Positions 6,416 through 13,962 of a DNA stretch of 19,641 nt are shown here, piece after piece. Made by a program: the position numbers and the translations under genes. This DNA comes from CS1-C013 sp964353745 (GTDB taxonomy: Archaea; Aenigmatarchaeota; Aenigmatarchaeia; Aenigmatarchaeales; Aenigmatarchaeaceae). Location: contig CAYGWD010000020.1 of assembly GCA_964353745.1 (NCBI GenBank), positions 1-19,641 on the forward strand, given 5' to 3'. A model generated the notes under the pieces. That model saw nothing but the letters and a program-made list of their open reading frames with translations, made no database searches and was not told where the DNA came from. The first letter of the stretch is position 1. Each line of letters begins with the position of its first letter.

Positions 6416-6682
6416 TTATCTCTTTTTCTTCATTCCCTTTCTAAGGCCACTCTTGAACTCTTTCACTATCTGAGGAATCGTTTCTTTTGTGGTTATCATA
6501 ACTTTCCTTTCAGCCTTTTTACTAGCCTTTTCTAGAGTCTCGGCTGTAGTTCTTAATCCTTTTTTTCCTTTCCTAGCCAAAATTCTGCTTTGCTCTTTTG
6601 ACTCTAATGCTAACATGCCTACGTTTTCGCCCATAGTTCTTGCGGTTTTAAAAAGTCTTGAAGGTTTCTTTCTTTTTGCCAT
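6416..6682 (-). CDS. Small Lys/Arg-rich protein, possibly nucleic-acid binding
   Basis: The protein has 88 residues and about a third are Lys or Arg. It begins MAKRKKPSRLFKTARTMGEN, continues as an amphipathic helix with heptad-like spacing (about 35-60), and ends GLRKGMKKKR. There is no Cys or His cluster and no membrane segment. Charge and length would suit a chromatin or RNA-binding role, but no fold is recognised. The start is well supported by GAGGTG at 6690-6695. Two possible BoxA elements lie upstream (6710-6717 and near 6728); only the farther one leaves the ribosome site inside the transcript. Confidence 0.65.
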   Translation of the reverse strand: MAKRKKPSRLFKTARTMGENVGMLALESKEQSRILARKGKKGLRTTAETLEKASKKAERKVMITTKETIPQIVKEFKSGLRKGMKKKR

Positions 6683-6689
6683 TGTTTTA

Positions 6690-6695
6690 CACCTC
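6690..6695 (-). promoter_or_regulatory. Strong Shine-Dalgarno site of the basic-protein gene
   Basis: GAGGTG on the minus strand lies seven bases before the ATG at 6682. Such a clear site is unusual here, where most genes look leaderless. Confidence 0.6.
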
Positions 6696-6796
6696 TTTAG
6701 TATACTTATGATTTATAGTCCCTGGCTTAAATCTATTGTAGGTTGCAAGAAAGGGCCGTCAACTAGATTTTTGAACAATTTCTTTTATCGTACTAA

Positions 6797-7429
6797 TCAC
6801 TTTTTTTGACCTAATAAGCAATAGTTTCTTCCAACTGATTCATGCCATATATTAAGAATCTTAAAGTCTTTGAACTCTTCCTTTAACATATCTTTATTAA
6901 AACTATAGTGCGGAACACCTATATCATTACCTTTTAAGAGTATGAAAGTTTTTGGTGCAATTTGTTTCTTATTTTTATTTGGAACGCACTTTAAATCAAA
7001 AACCGTAATAAAGATCAGGCCATTTATTTTAAGAATTCTCTCCATTTCCTTAATAAGCTTTCTTATCTTCTCTATTTTTTCATGATGTAAAGTTTGTGTG
7101 CTTACTATGGCATCGAAGAAACTGCTTTTGTATGGTAATTTTCCATATATATCTCCCATCTTCAAGTCAGCTTTTAATCCTTCATTATCAAGCCATTTCT
7201 CTGATATTTTTATTCCAGATTTTGCCATATCTATACCATAGACATCAAAACCGCGTTTTGCAAGAAAAACTAAATGTCTTCCAGAACCGCAACCCAGATC
7301 AAGAACTCTTTTGATATTATTTTTTTTGAATAATTTTACAATCCTGAGCATGTCTTCTTGCGGAGACGTGAATACTTTTCCTTTCTCCTTAAAAGTTTTA
7401 TTCCAAACATCTCTCTCTATTTTCATCAT
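6797..7429 (-). CDS. Class I SAM-dependent methyltransferase
   Basis: With the start at 7429 the protein has 210 residues. Motif I, VLDLGCGSGRHL, is the glycine-rich SAM loop. VYGID follows as the acidic end of strand 2. Motif IV lies in the FDAIVSTQTLHH region, and RILKINGLIFITVFD is the usual strand 5 segment. The Rossmann core resembles the Methyltransf_11/25 group, whose substrates range from small molecules to tRNA and lipids, so the substrate is unknown. The frame is open back to an ATG at 7447, but a BoxA at 7448-7460 predicts transcription from about 7427, and GGAGGT at 7433-7438 lies just before the Met-Met pair. So 7429 or 7426 is the likely start. Confidence 0.85.
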   Translation of the reverse strand: MMKIERDVWNKTFKEKGKVFTSPQEDMLRIVKLFKKNNIKRVLDLGCGSGRHLVFLAKRGFDVYGIDMAKSGIKISEKWLDNEGLKADLKMGDIYGKLPYKSSFFDAIVSTQTLHHEKIEKIRKLIKEMERILKINGLIFITVFDLKCVPNKNKKQIAPKTFILLKGNDIGVPHYSFNKDMLKEEFKDFKILNIWHESVGRNYCLLGQKK

Positions 7430-7447
7430 CTTTACCTCCAATATCAA

Positions 7448-7460
7448 GAATATATAAAAA
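7448..7460 (-). promoter_or_regulatory. BoxA setting the methyltransferase start
   Basis: TTTTTATATATTC on the minus strand is centred about 27 bases from 7427. It makes the ATG at 7447 implausible because that codon would not be transcribed. Confidence 0.55.
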
Positions 7461-7467
7461 TCAGGAA

Positions 7468-7776
7468 TTATTCTTTCTCGTCGTCTTCTTCTATTTCTTT
7501 TTCCTCGCCTTGATCCTTGTCTGAATCGTTTTCACCAAGTTCGCCCTCTACTTCCTCTTCTTCTTCCTTCTCATTCCTTGTTTCCTTTCTTTTATGCTCA
7601 TTTTTTTCTTCTATCTCTCCCTTTTCTTCTGTTGACTTATCTTGCAACAGCTCATGACTAGTTTTTCTTCCAGTTTTCTTAGATTTGTAGCATTCCAAAC
7701 ACAAGTCATAACCCTGTTTTACCTGCCAGTCTTTCAAAGGAACTCCACACTCTTTGCAGTCTTTCTTTTCTTTCAT
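7468..7776 (-). CDS. Zinc-ribbon protein with long acidic tail
   Basis: The protein has 102 residues. The N-terminus has two CxxC knuckles, CKEC (Cys7, Cys10) and CLEC (Cys26, Cys29), a likely four-Cys zinc ribbon. From about residue 48 to the end the chain is almost entirely Glu, Asp, Lys and polar residues, with runs of Glu, and is surely disordered. The start has GTGAT three bases before the ATG. It lies 12 bases downstream of the stop of the 28-residue basic peptide gene on the same strand, so the two are probably co-transcribed; an acidic-tailed and a strongly basic protein made together could interact, though this is inference. Family not recognised. Confidence 0.7.
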   Translation of the reverse strand: MKEKKDCKECGVPLKDWQVKQGYDLCLECYKSKKTGRKTSHELLQDKSTEEKGEIEEKNEHKRKETRNEKEEEEEVEGELGENDSDKDQGEEKEIEEDDEKE

Positions 7777-7788
7777 AAAATCACTTTT

Positions 7789-7875
7789 TCATTCATGCTT
7801 AGCACGAGGCCCATATTTCCTAAGTCTTTTGCTTCTCCTATGCTCTCTTCTCATTCTATTGTTTCTCATGGTCAT
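7789..7875 (-). CDS. 28-residue Arg-rich peptide
   Basis: The frame reads MTMRNNRMRREHRRSKRLRK and then YGPRAKHE. About half the residues are Arg, Lys or His. GGAGA at 7887-7891 is upstream, with an 11-base spacer to the first ATG; the second ATG at 7869 is an alternative. Composition resembles tiny ribosomal or RNA-binding peptides, yet I cannot match it to a known one. It is followed after 12 bases by the acidic zinc-ribbon gene and preceded by a five-codon frame, MKKKK. A short basic frame can arise by chance in purine-rich DNA, but the upstream purine-rich ribosome site argues for a gene. Confidence 0.5.
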   Translation of the reverse strand: MTMRNNRMRREHRRSKRLRKYGPRAKHE

Positions 7876-7893
7876 CCTATTAATTGTCTCCTT

Positions 7894-7911
7894 TTATTTT
7901 TTCTTTTTCAT
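7894..7911 (-). other. Five-codon upstream frame (MKKKK)
   Basis: ATG AAA AAG AAA AAA TAA precedes the basic-peptide gene. A BoxA-like TTAATTATA at 7942-7950 would start transcription near 7918, placing this mini-frame at the very 5' end of the message. It could be a leader frame or chance. Confidence 0.25.
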
Positions 7912-7999
7912 GTAGTCCTCGAAAATGGTGATGTTCTACCTATAATTAATTTAGAAATTCTAACTTACTTAAATGTTTAGTGCTCGTCACAAGAAGAAA

Positions 8000-8074
8000 G
8001 GCCGTGAGAGGGATTTGAACCCTCGACAAGAGCTCCACAGGCTCCTATGTTAACCAAGCTACACCATCACAGCC
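8000..8074 (-). tRNA. tRNA-His (GTG) with encoded G-1
   Basis: The minus strand folds as a cloverleaf. The acceptor stem is GCTGTGA/TCACGGC, the D stem GTGT/ACAT, the anticodon stem GGAGC/GCTCT with loop CTGTGGA, and the T stem GAGGG/CCCTC with loop TTCAAAT. The anticodon is GTG. An extra G at position -1 (base 8074) faces discriminator C73 (base 8000), the identity pair recognised by histidyl-tRNA synthetase, so G-1 is genome-encoded. CCA is not encoded and no intron is seen. A TTTTTAAA BoxA lies at 8103-8110, overlapping the end of the HIT gene. Confidence 0.95.
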
Positions 8075-8110
8075 ATTTGATTAAATTCTTTGTTTTCAAA
8101 CCTTTAAAAA

Positions 8111-8548
8111 TTATTCTGTGTCTATCTGAGCTAAGAGTATTGTAAGTTCTTTGCGAATTTTTTCGTTTTCTTTTTCCTTGGTATAAGTTATTGGCTGTCC
8201 AAAAGTTTTGTCTTTATACCTCTTTCCTTTGAATTCTCGTGGTTCTTTGTATCTTGGTAAAACTAGAAAGTGGAAGTGATGATACCAATTGCAATTTGCT
8301 TGAATGTTATACCAGTCTGGTTTGAATGTTTCATCCAAGATTTTTTGTGAGAATTTTATTATTTCACCTAGTTCTGTAATCTCTTCTTGAGTTAAATCAG
8401 AGAATTTTTCTATATGTCTTTTCAATATTATTCCAAGTGTTCCTAATGTATGCTGGAACCAGCAAACATTCAGATTCCAATATTTGAACTTTTTAATCCA
8501 AAGGCCATTCTTATTTTCTTCACATATTAAGCATTCCATTTTAATCAT
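8111..8548 (-). CDS. HIT-family protein, incomplete histidine triad
   Basis: The protein has 145 residues, normal for HIT hydrolases and transferases that act on nucleoside phosphates such as diadenosine polyphosphates. An N-terminal CLIC pair (Cys6, Cys9) is typical. ILKRHIEKFSDLTQEE (41-56) matches the conserved region of HIT folds. The active site reads HFHFLVLPRY (91-100): His91 and His93 are present, and His93 corresponds to the nucleophile, but the third triad position is Leu95; His90 sits just before. The ATG overlaps the TGA of the upstream LAGLIDADG gene, so translation is probably coupled. The Met at 8539 is an alternative start. Substrate unknown; activity may be altered. Confidence 0.8.
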   Translation of the reverse strand: MIKMECLICEENKNGLWIKKFKYWNLNVCWFQHTLGTLGIILKRHIEKFSDLTQEEITELGEIIKFSQKILDETFKPDWYNIQANCNWYHHFHFLVLPRYKEPREFKGKRYKDKTFGQPITYTKEKENEKIRKELTILLAQIDTE

Positions 8549-9711
8549 CTTTTTGCAATATCATGATTTACTGACCAAAAGGATTCTCTTGAACCATAAA
8601 CTTTATTTCTGTGTACTAAATTTTTTGATTCTAAATCTTTTAAATGTTCCCAAGTTGTCTTCCAAGAAGTTCCGACTTTTTGAGATACATTACTTATAGT
8701 CAACGAACCGTTATTTAGTGTTTTAATTATATTTTCTTTTGTTTCTCCAGCTCTATTTCTAATTATTTTAGTATTTTCCACTATATTCCTAAGAGATTCC
8801 ATTTTCTTTGGATGACTGAACTTAATTATCTTATAAAATATTTCAAAATTACGAAATCCAAAAATAGTTAGCGTATTTTCTATTGTTTCGCCATTTTTTC
8901 CATTTTCTCCTTTTTGCTTATTTAGCTTAATCTTCTTTATACCAAGCTTTTCTAGCATCAATATCATCTCTTCAAGAAATTCTTGTAAATTATTGTTCAA
9001 ATCTATCCTCTTACTCAAAGAAAGTCTTATAGTTCTATTAGAAGATACATTACCTTCATCATCAAATAATGCCCTTAAAAAGGCAGCCTTAATTTCTTTA
9101 GTTCCATTTATTATCCATAATGGCAGATTAAAATTGCCGGTTATTTTGTTTCCAATAGGCGAGCCAGCACATACTAAGATATTTCTAACTAACTTTGGGA
9201 AAACTAGTGTTGGAGCTTTATTTGGTTGTAAGTTATGTATAATTCTAACATTTTTGATTGGCAGCCTACTCACACTTTCTTTGACTTCATCTAATAAATT
9301 TTCACATCTATTGGTGTATTCAAAACTAATGCCAATATGCCCATCTCCCAATGAATGACCTAATAGTGAAGATAGGTTGATATCACCTTTAATAGGAAAT
9401 GCAGCTATAGGAATGAAGCTTCCAAAAGGCTCATTTAAACTAATCACCTTTTCAATTATATCTTTATGTTCGATATTTAACAATCTACAAATTCTAATTA
9501 CATTTGTTAGTTTAGGATTTCTTAACCCATTTAACCAATTATATAATGATTGAGGATTAACATCAATTTCTTTGGCAAATTCTTTTACAGAACCAAACTG
9601 TGATTTTATCAGTATATATATGTCCTTTAATTTTTCTTTATTCAGAACAACTGAAATATTCGAGTCCGCAACAAGTAAATTTTCTAACGTTATTTGGAAA
9701 AAAGCACCCAT
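8545..9711 (-). CDS. HTH - LAGLIDADG - winged-helix protein
   Basis: The 388-residue protein has three parts. Residues about 25-85 form an XRE-like helix-turn-helix (VKEFAKEIDVNPQSLYNWL). The middle, about 110-310, is a two-motif LAGLIDADG domain: LLGHSLGDG (116-124, acid Asp123) and LRALFDDEG (212-220, acid Glu219). The end, about 325-385, is a winged helix (LTISNVSQKVGTSWKTTWEH). Both catalytic-position acids are kept, so cleavage of DNA is possible. It is free-standing, with no intron or intein host visible. The overall idea resembles WhiA, a bacterial regulator built from a LAGLIDADG fold plus HTH, so a domesticated regulator is an equal possibility. BoxA spacing sets the start. The stop overlaps the HIT gene's ATG. 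Confidence 0.85.
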   Translation of the reverse strand: MGAFFQITLENLLVADSNISVVLNKEKLKDIYILIKSQFGSVKEFAKEIDVNPQSLYNWLNGLRNPKLTNVIRICRLLNIEHKDIIEKVISLNEPFGSFIPIAAFPIKGDINLSSLLGHSLGDGHIGISFEYTNRCENLLDEVKESVSRLPIKNVRIIHNLQPNKAPTLVFPKLVRNILVCAGSPIGNKITGNFNLPLWIINGTKEIKAAFLRALFDDEGNVSSNRTIRLSLSKRIDLNNNLQEFLEEMILMLEKLGIKKIKLNKQKGENGKNGETIENTLTIFGFRNFEIFYKIIKFSHPKKMESLRNIVENTKIIRNRAGETKENIIKTLNNGSLTISNVSQKVGTSWKTTWEHLKDLESKNLVHRNKVYGSRESFWSVNHDIAKR

Positions 9712-9732
9712 ACCAATATTTATCTTCCAACT

Positions 9733-9742
9733 TTTATATAAA
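9733..9742 (-). promoter_or_regulatory. BoxA for the HTH-LAGLIDADG operon
   Basis: TTATATAAAA on the minus strand is centred about 27 bases from the ATG at 9711. It sits just before the aldehyde dehydrogenase stop codon, so the two units have separate promoters. Confidence 0.6.
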
Positions 9743-9747
9743 GAAAT

Positions 9748-11205
9748 TTAACTTGTATCGATCTGTGCACGCTGTAAACGATTTGAGTAATCTATGTATA
9801 CAGTTTTAATTTCTGAAAACTCATCAATACCTAGAATACCACCTTCCTTGGTATTTCCAGTTTGCTTAACACCACCGAAAGGTAAATGGACCTCTGCTCC
9901 AATAGTACTTGCATTAACATAAGTCAATCCTGCTTCCAATTTTTCTATAGCAATGAATGCGTTCCTTATATTATTCGTGTAAATAGCAGAACTCAGACCA
10001 TATTCAACAGAATTAGCAATCTCTATTGCATCATTTAGATTTTTAGCAGATATTAAAGAAACAACAGGTCCAAATATTTCTTCTTGTGCTATTCTCATAT
10101 TCACAGAACAATTGGTAAATAATGTCGGCTCGAAAAAGAAACCTTTCATTTTAGGAATATTCCCGCCACAAAGTATCTTAGCTCCTTCCTTTAATCCAAT
10201 ATCAACATAATTCTTAGACTTTTCCTGTGCTGCCTTGTTTATCAGGGGACCAACGTCGGTTTTGGAGTCTAGGCCGTTTCCCATTCTCAGTTTCTTGACC
10301 CTTTCAGCAAGCATTTTCTCGAATTTCTTAAAAATCTTTTCATGAACTATAATTCGAGAAGCAGCAGTGCATCTTTGGCCTGTTGTTCCGTAACCTCCCC
10401 AAACAACGCCATTCAATGCCAAACTCAAGTCAGCATCGTCCATGATTATTATGCCATTCTTCCCTCCCAGTTCCAAACCAACTCTTTTTATTCCAGCCTG
10501 TTTCAATATCTCTGCACCAGTGTCCTTATGCCCTGTGAATGATATTGCCCTTACTTTCTTGTGTCTTACCAAGGCCATGCCAGTTGATCCGCCAGGTCCT
10601 GTTACCATATTTATCACGCCTTTAGGGACGCCAGCCTTTTCCAGAATCTCAACAAACCTGATCGCGCACCTTGGCGTGTCAGAGGACGGCTTGAAGACAA
10701 TTGTGTTGCCGCAAACCAGAGCGGGAAATATCTTCCATGAGGGAATAGCAATAGGAAAATTCCATGGCGTTATTAAGCCAACAATGCCTATGGGCCTTCT
10801 TATTGTCATGGCAAACTTATTCTTTGATTCAGAGGTAGTTGTATGGCCGAACAATCTTCTTCCTTCCCCTGCCATGAGCAAGGCCATGTCAATTGCTTCT
10901 TGCACATCTCCCCTGGCCTCAACAAGAATCTTTCCCATTTCTTCTGTCAATTCCCTAGCTAATGACTCCTTGTTTTGTTCCAGAAGTTGGGCAGCTTTTA
11001 ATATTATTTTCCCTCTTTGAGGTGCGGGCGTTTCAGACCATTTCTCAAAAGCATCCTCAGCAGCATCAACTGCCTTGTTAACATCATTTTCATTTCCCTT
11101 GGGGAATTCTCCTATTCTTTCCAAGGTAGCAGGATTTAATTTTGTAAAGGTCTCTCCAGAACCAACCCATTCTCCGTTAATATAATTCTTATGCTTCACG
11201 ACCAT
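9748..11205 (-). CDS. NAD(P)-dependent aldehyde dehydrogenase
   Basis: The protein has 485 residues, full length for the ALDH superfamily. Key parts are all present: TPWNFPIAIPSWK with oxyanion-hole Asn149, the cofactor lysine Lys172 in VFKPS, the FTGHKDTG nucleotide loop (223-230), general base Glu245 in LELGGKN, nucleophile Cys279 in GQRCTAAS, and EEIFGPV near the C-terminus. It oxidises an aldehyde to a carboxylate. The ending HLPFGGVKQTGN...KTVYIDYSNRLQRAQID is typical of semialdehyde-type ALDHs found in archaea and bacteria, but the exact substrate is not readable. A well spaced BoxA supports the start. The nearby class III aminotransferase could supply a semialdehyde; that link is speculative. 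Confidence 0.93.
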   Translation of the reverse strand: MVVKHKNYINGEWVGSGETFTKLNPATLERIGEFPKGNENDVNKAVDAAEDAFEKWSETPAPQRGKIILKAAQLLEQNKESLARELTEEMGKILVEARGDVQEAIDMALLMAGEGRRLFGHTTTSESKNKFAMTIRRPIGIVGLITPWNFPIAIPSWKIFPALVCGNTIVFKPSSDTPRCAIRFVEILEKAGVPKGVINMVTGPGGSTGMALVRHKKVRAISFTGHKDTGAEILKQAGIKRVGLELGGKNGIIIMDDADLSLALNGVVWGGYGTTGQRCTAASRIIVHEKIFKKFEKMLAERVKKLRMGNGLDSKTDVGPLINKAAQEKSKNYVDIGLKEGAKILCGGNIPKMKGFFFEPTLFTNCSVNMRIAQEEIFGPVVSLISAKNLNDAIEIANSVEYGLSSAIYTNNIRNAFIAIEKLEAGLTYVNASTIGAEVHLPFGGVKQTGNTKEGGILGIDEFSEIKTVYIDYSNRLQRAQIDTS

Positions 11206-11223
11206 GTAAGAATTTTAGAATTA

Positions 11224-11234
11224 CTTATTTATAA
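11224..11234 (-). promoter_or_regulatory. BoxA for the aldehyde dehydrogenase gene
   Basis: TTATAAATAAG on the minus strand is centred about 26 bases from the ATG at 11205. It lies just downstream of the broken cupin-like gene's stop codon. Confidence 0.6.
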
Positions 11235-11236
11235 CT

Positions 11237-11716
11237 TTATTTGATATGCACTTGAATCTCATTCATAAATTTTTTACTTTTTTGTAACCAATCTATTTTT
11301 TTTAACAACCCTTTTTTCTCAGCTTCTTTGATTATGTTACGATCTACTGGAGCAGTGCCATTTGCAAAGGATTCTCTTGTTCCAGGAGTTACTAAATACA
11401 GGGATTTTTTCGCTATAATTACTTGGTGCGAAATATTTCTTCCAATGGTATATACTTCGTTGGATGAAATCTCATGCAGTTCAACTTTTTCAGAATCCCC
11501 AATCTTGAATACAACGGCTTTGCAATAATCCTCAATGTGATATCCCTCTTCAAATGAGTGTTGATGAGCATTCTCTATTATTATTCTACCAACAGAGGGA
11601 GCTATCCTTTCTACTAAACAGCATGAGTATGGATAATAGCGAATAATACCAATATCGTTTCTATTTCCATTTGTTATTGGTTCGATTTCAAATCATTGTA
11701 AATTTTCTTGAGCCAT
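11237..11716 (-). pseudogene. Cupin-like protein gene interrupted by in-frame TGA at codon 8
   Basis: From the ATG at 11716 the frame reads MAQENLQ, then TGA (11693-11695), then stays open for 151 more codons to a TAA at 11237. The downstream part starts FEIEPITNGNRNDIGIIRYY and includes ENAHQHSFEEGYH and a beta-rich middle ending LYLVTPGTRE, compatible with a small cupin barrel, although I cannot name a family. A BoxA lies exactly 27 bases before this ATG, so transcription through the TGA is expected, and no ATG, GTG or TTG occurs early in the open part. TGA is a normal stop elsewhere in the window. Options are a TGG-to-TGA change (Trp would fit before Phe-Glu), a T-run indel, a sequencing error, or readthrough. 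The frame is otherwise intact, so damage is recent. Confidence 0.6.
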
Positions 11717-11739
11717 AAAGAAATATACAATAGGAAAAT

Positions 11740-11745
11740 TTATAT
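11740..11745 (-). promoter_or_regulatory. BoxA of the interrupted cupin-like gene
   Basis: TATAAA on the minus strand is centred 27 bases from the ATG at 11716. Its preservation argues that the gene was recently functional. Confidence 0.55.
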
Positions 11746-11768
11746 TGCATTGCCGATACAAAAAGGTT

Positions 11769-13961
11769 TCATTTAATGACAGGTTTTCTGTAGTTCCTCA
11801 TTAACAGGGAATTCGAGACAACGCTAACGCTGGAAAAGGCCATGGCGGCGCCTGCAACCATTGGATTGAGCAAGAACCCTGTGAACGGATATAACAGGCC
11901 TGCTGCTATCGGTATGCCAATGGAATTGTAGAAGAATGCCCAAAACAGATTCTGCTTTATTTTCTTTATTGTATAGTTGCTCAGGTCTATTGCAGTTATG
12001 ACATCCCTTAAATCATTCTTCATCAATATTATCTGTCCTGTTTCCAAAGCAACATCAGTTCCAGCACCTATGGCAATTCCTATGTCAGCTCTTGCCAAAG
12101 CCGGTGCATCATTTATGCCGTCCCCGACCATAGCAACTATCTTGTTGTCTTTCTGTAGTTTTTCGATTTCCCTTTCCTTGTCCGAAGGCAGTACTTCTGC
12201 CAAAGCATAATCTATTCCTAATTGTTTAGCAATCGCATCAGCTGTTCTCTTATTATCACCAGTGATCATAATAACCTCTTTATTCATCTTATGCAGTTTC
12301 TTAACAGCCTCTTTGGAAAATTCTTTCAAGGTGTCTGCAACCGCTATTAAACCAGTAACTTTTTTGTTCAAGGCAAGAATCATTACAGTCTTGCCCTGAT
12401 TTTCTAGGTCACTTATTTTTTCTTCAAAACTATCAATACTTATTTTGTATTTCTTCATCAAGTTTCTGTTGCCAAAAATAATGCTTTTATTGTATTTTGC
12501 CAGGATTCCATAGCCCGGTATTGCCTTGAATGATTTCGCATCTGGAATTTTCATCCCCCTAGCCTTGTTAATAATCGCTTCTGCAAGCGGATGTTCAGAA
12601 CCTTTTTCTGCGATAGTAGCATATTTTAAAACTTCATTGCTTGATGTTCCGAACGAAATTATGTCCGTTACTTCCGGCTTTCCCTTGGTCAACGTACCTG
12701 TTTTATCAAAAACAACTGTTGTTATTTTATGCGCATTTTCCAAGGCTTCTGCACTCTTGATCAATATGCCATTCTCTGCTCCCTTTCCTGTTCCGACCAT
12801 TATGGCTGTTGGCGTTGCAAGTCCTAGGGCACAAGGACATGCTATAATTAGAACCGAAATAAAAATACTGAGCGAAAAGATAAAGTTCTGACCTGAAACA
12901 AGCCAGAATAGAAAAGACGCAATAGCGATTATGATAACTGCTGGAACAAAATAGCTGCTTACTTTGTCTGCCAGTCTCTGTATGGGTGCCTTGCTTCCTT
13001 GAGCATCCTCCACTAGTTTTATTATCTGGCTGAGAACCATATCCTTGCCAATCTTTGTTGCCTTGAATTTAAACGAACCGTGCTTGTTCATTGTTGCTCC
13101 TATTACCTTATCGCCCTTTTTCTTCTCTATGGGAATGCTTTCTCCAGTAACCATAGACTCATCAATAGAAGAAGAACCATTAACAACTATGCCATCAACA
13201 GGTATTTTCTGCCCCGGTTTTACTATAATAACATCGCCAACCACAACGTTTTTTATGGGAATCTGTAATTCTTCGCCGTTCCTAATGACTGTTGCTGTTT
13301 TGGGTTGGAGACCTATCAGTTTTTTAATGGATTCTGAAGCCTTACCTTTTGTTATTGCTTCAAGCCATTTTCCAAAAGTAATAAAAGTGATTAGAACAGC
13401 AGAAGTGTCAAAGTATACGTAATTCCCAAAGTTTGGAACCAAGGTTACCAAAACGCTATAAAAGTAAGCAGCAGAAGTACCAACAGCAACCAAGGTATCC
13501 ATGTTAGCACTTCTTGCCTTCAACGCAAAGAAAGTGCCTTTGTAGAACCTATAGCCAACAATAAATTGAACAGGAGCTGCAAGCAATAGCAGGATAACAT
13601 TTTGATTAAGAACCATTATGTTGAATATTTCTGGGAATGAAAGAATGAAAACCGGTATTGAAAATATCAGGGAAATTATGAATGATATTTTTATGCCTCT
13701 GACTTCTTTATCTCTTGCTTCTTTTTCCCTATCTTTGGTTTCTTCTTCGTAGACTTTGATTGCTTTGTATCCTAGATTCTCTATGGTTCTATGAATCTTT
13801 TCTTCGCTAACGATTTTCTCATTGAACTCTACCATTGCATTTTCTGTTGCAAAGTTAACATTCGCACTGGAAACACCTTTCAGTCTTCTAAGGTTGGTTT
13901 CTATGTTTTGAGCGCACGAGACACAATGCATACCTGAAATAGGGATAGTTATTTTCTTCAT
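11769..13961 (-). CDS. copA: Copper-exporting P1B-type ATPase
   Basis: The 730-residue protein has one N-terminal HMA domain with a GMHCVSC site (Cys13, Cys16), then eight expected membrane helices. The actuator loop holds VTGES (271-275), the sixth helix carries the ion-binding CPC motif (375-377), and the P-domain has the phosphorylated Asp419 in DKTGTLTKG plus the GDGINDAP hinge. The C-terminal membrane pair ends SSVSVVSNSLLMRNY. The CPC site with the Asn and Met-Ser positions in the last helices is the Cu(I) class, which pumps Cu(I) out of the cytosol. Length is slightly below two-HMA versions. It is the last gene of a four-gene minus-strand unit, starting one base after the zinc-ribbon gene; an internal BoxA at 13983-13994 could also drive it alone. 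Confidence 0.95.
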   Translation of the reverse strand: MKKITIPISGMHCVSCAQNIETNLRRLKGVSSANVNFATENAMVEFNEKIVSEEKIHRTIENLGYKAIKVYEEETKDREKEARDKEVRGIKISFIISLIFSIPVFILSFPEIFNIMVLNQNVILLLLAAPVQFIVGYRFYKGTFFALKARSANMDTLVAVGTSAAYFYSVLVTLVPNFGNYVYFDTSAVLITFITFGKWLEAITKGKASESIKKLIGLQPKTATVIRNGEELQIPIKNVVVGDVIIVKPGQKIPVDGIVVNGSSSIDESMVTGESIPIEKKKGDKVIGATMNKHGSFKFKATKIGKDMVLSQIIKLVEDAQGSKAPIQRLADKVSSYFVPAVIIIAIASFLFWLVSGQNFIFSLSIFISVLIIACPCALGLATPTAIMVGTGKGAENGILIKSAEALENAHKITTVVFDKTGTLTKGKPEVTDIISFGTSSNEVLKYATIAEKGSEHPLAEAIINKARGMKIPDAKSFKAIPGYGILAKYNKSIIFGNRNLMKKYKISIDSFEEKISDLENQGKTVMILALNKKVTGLIAVADTLKEFSKEAVKKLHKMNKEVIMITGDNKRTADAIAKQLGIDYALAEVLPSDKEREIEKLQKDNKIVAMVGDGINDAPALARADIGIAIGAGTDVALETGQIILMKNDLRDVITAIDLSNYTIKKIKQNLFWAFFYNSIGIPIAAGLLYPFTGFLLNPMVAGAAMAFSSVSVVSNSLLMRNYRKPVIK

Positions 13962-13962
13962 A

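Noticed and set aside
7642..7980. Plus-strand 112-residue frame rich in Phe and Ser
   Set aside because: Composition is the mirror of Lys/Glu-rich minus-strand genes, and it lacks initiation signals.
10442..11020. Plus-strand 192-residue frame inside the aldehyde dehydrogenase gene
   Set aside because: It is wholly antisense to a full-length conserved enzyme.
3300..11205. Aminotransferase and aldehyde dehydrogenase as one catabolic operon
   Set aside because: They lie on opposite strands and are separated by more than 5 kb of unrelated genes, so only a metabolic link could be suggested.
11328..11528. Plus-strand 66-residue frame
   Set aside because: It is antisense to the interrupted cupin-like frame, which is longer and has promoter support.
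11693..11695. Selenocysteine reading of the in-frame TGA
   Set aside because: No selenocysteine machinery or recognisable SECIS-like hairpin is seen nearby, and a Trp-to-stop change is simpler.
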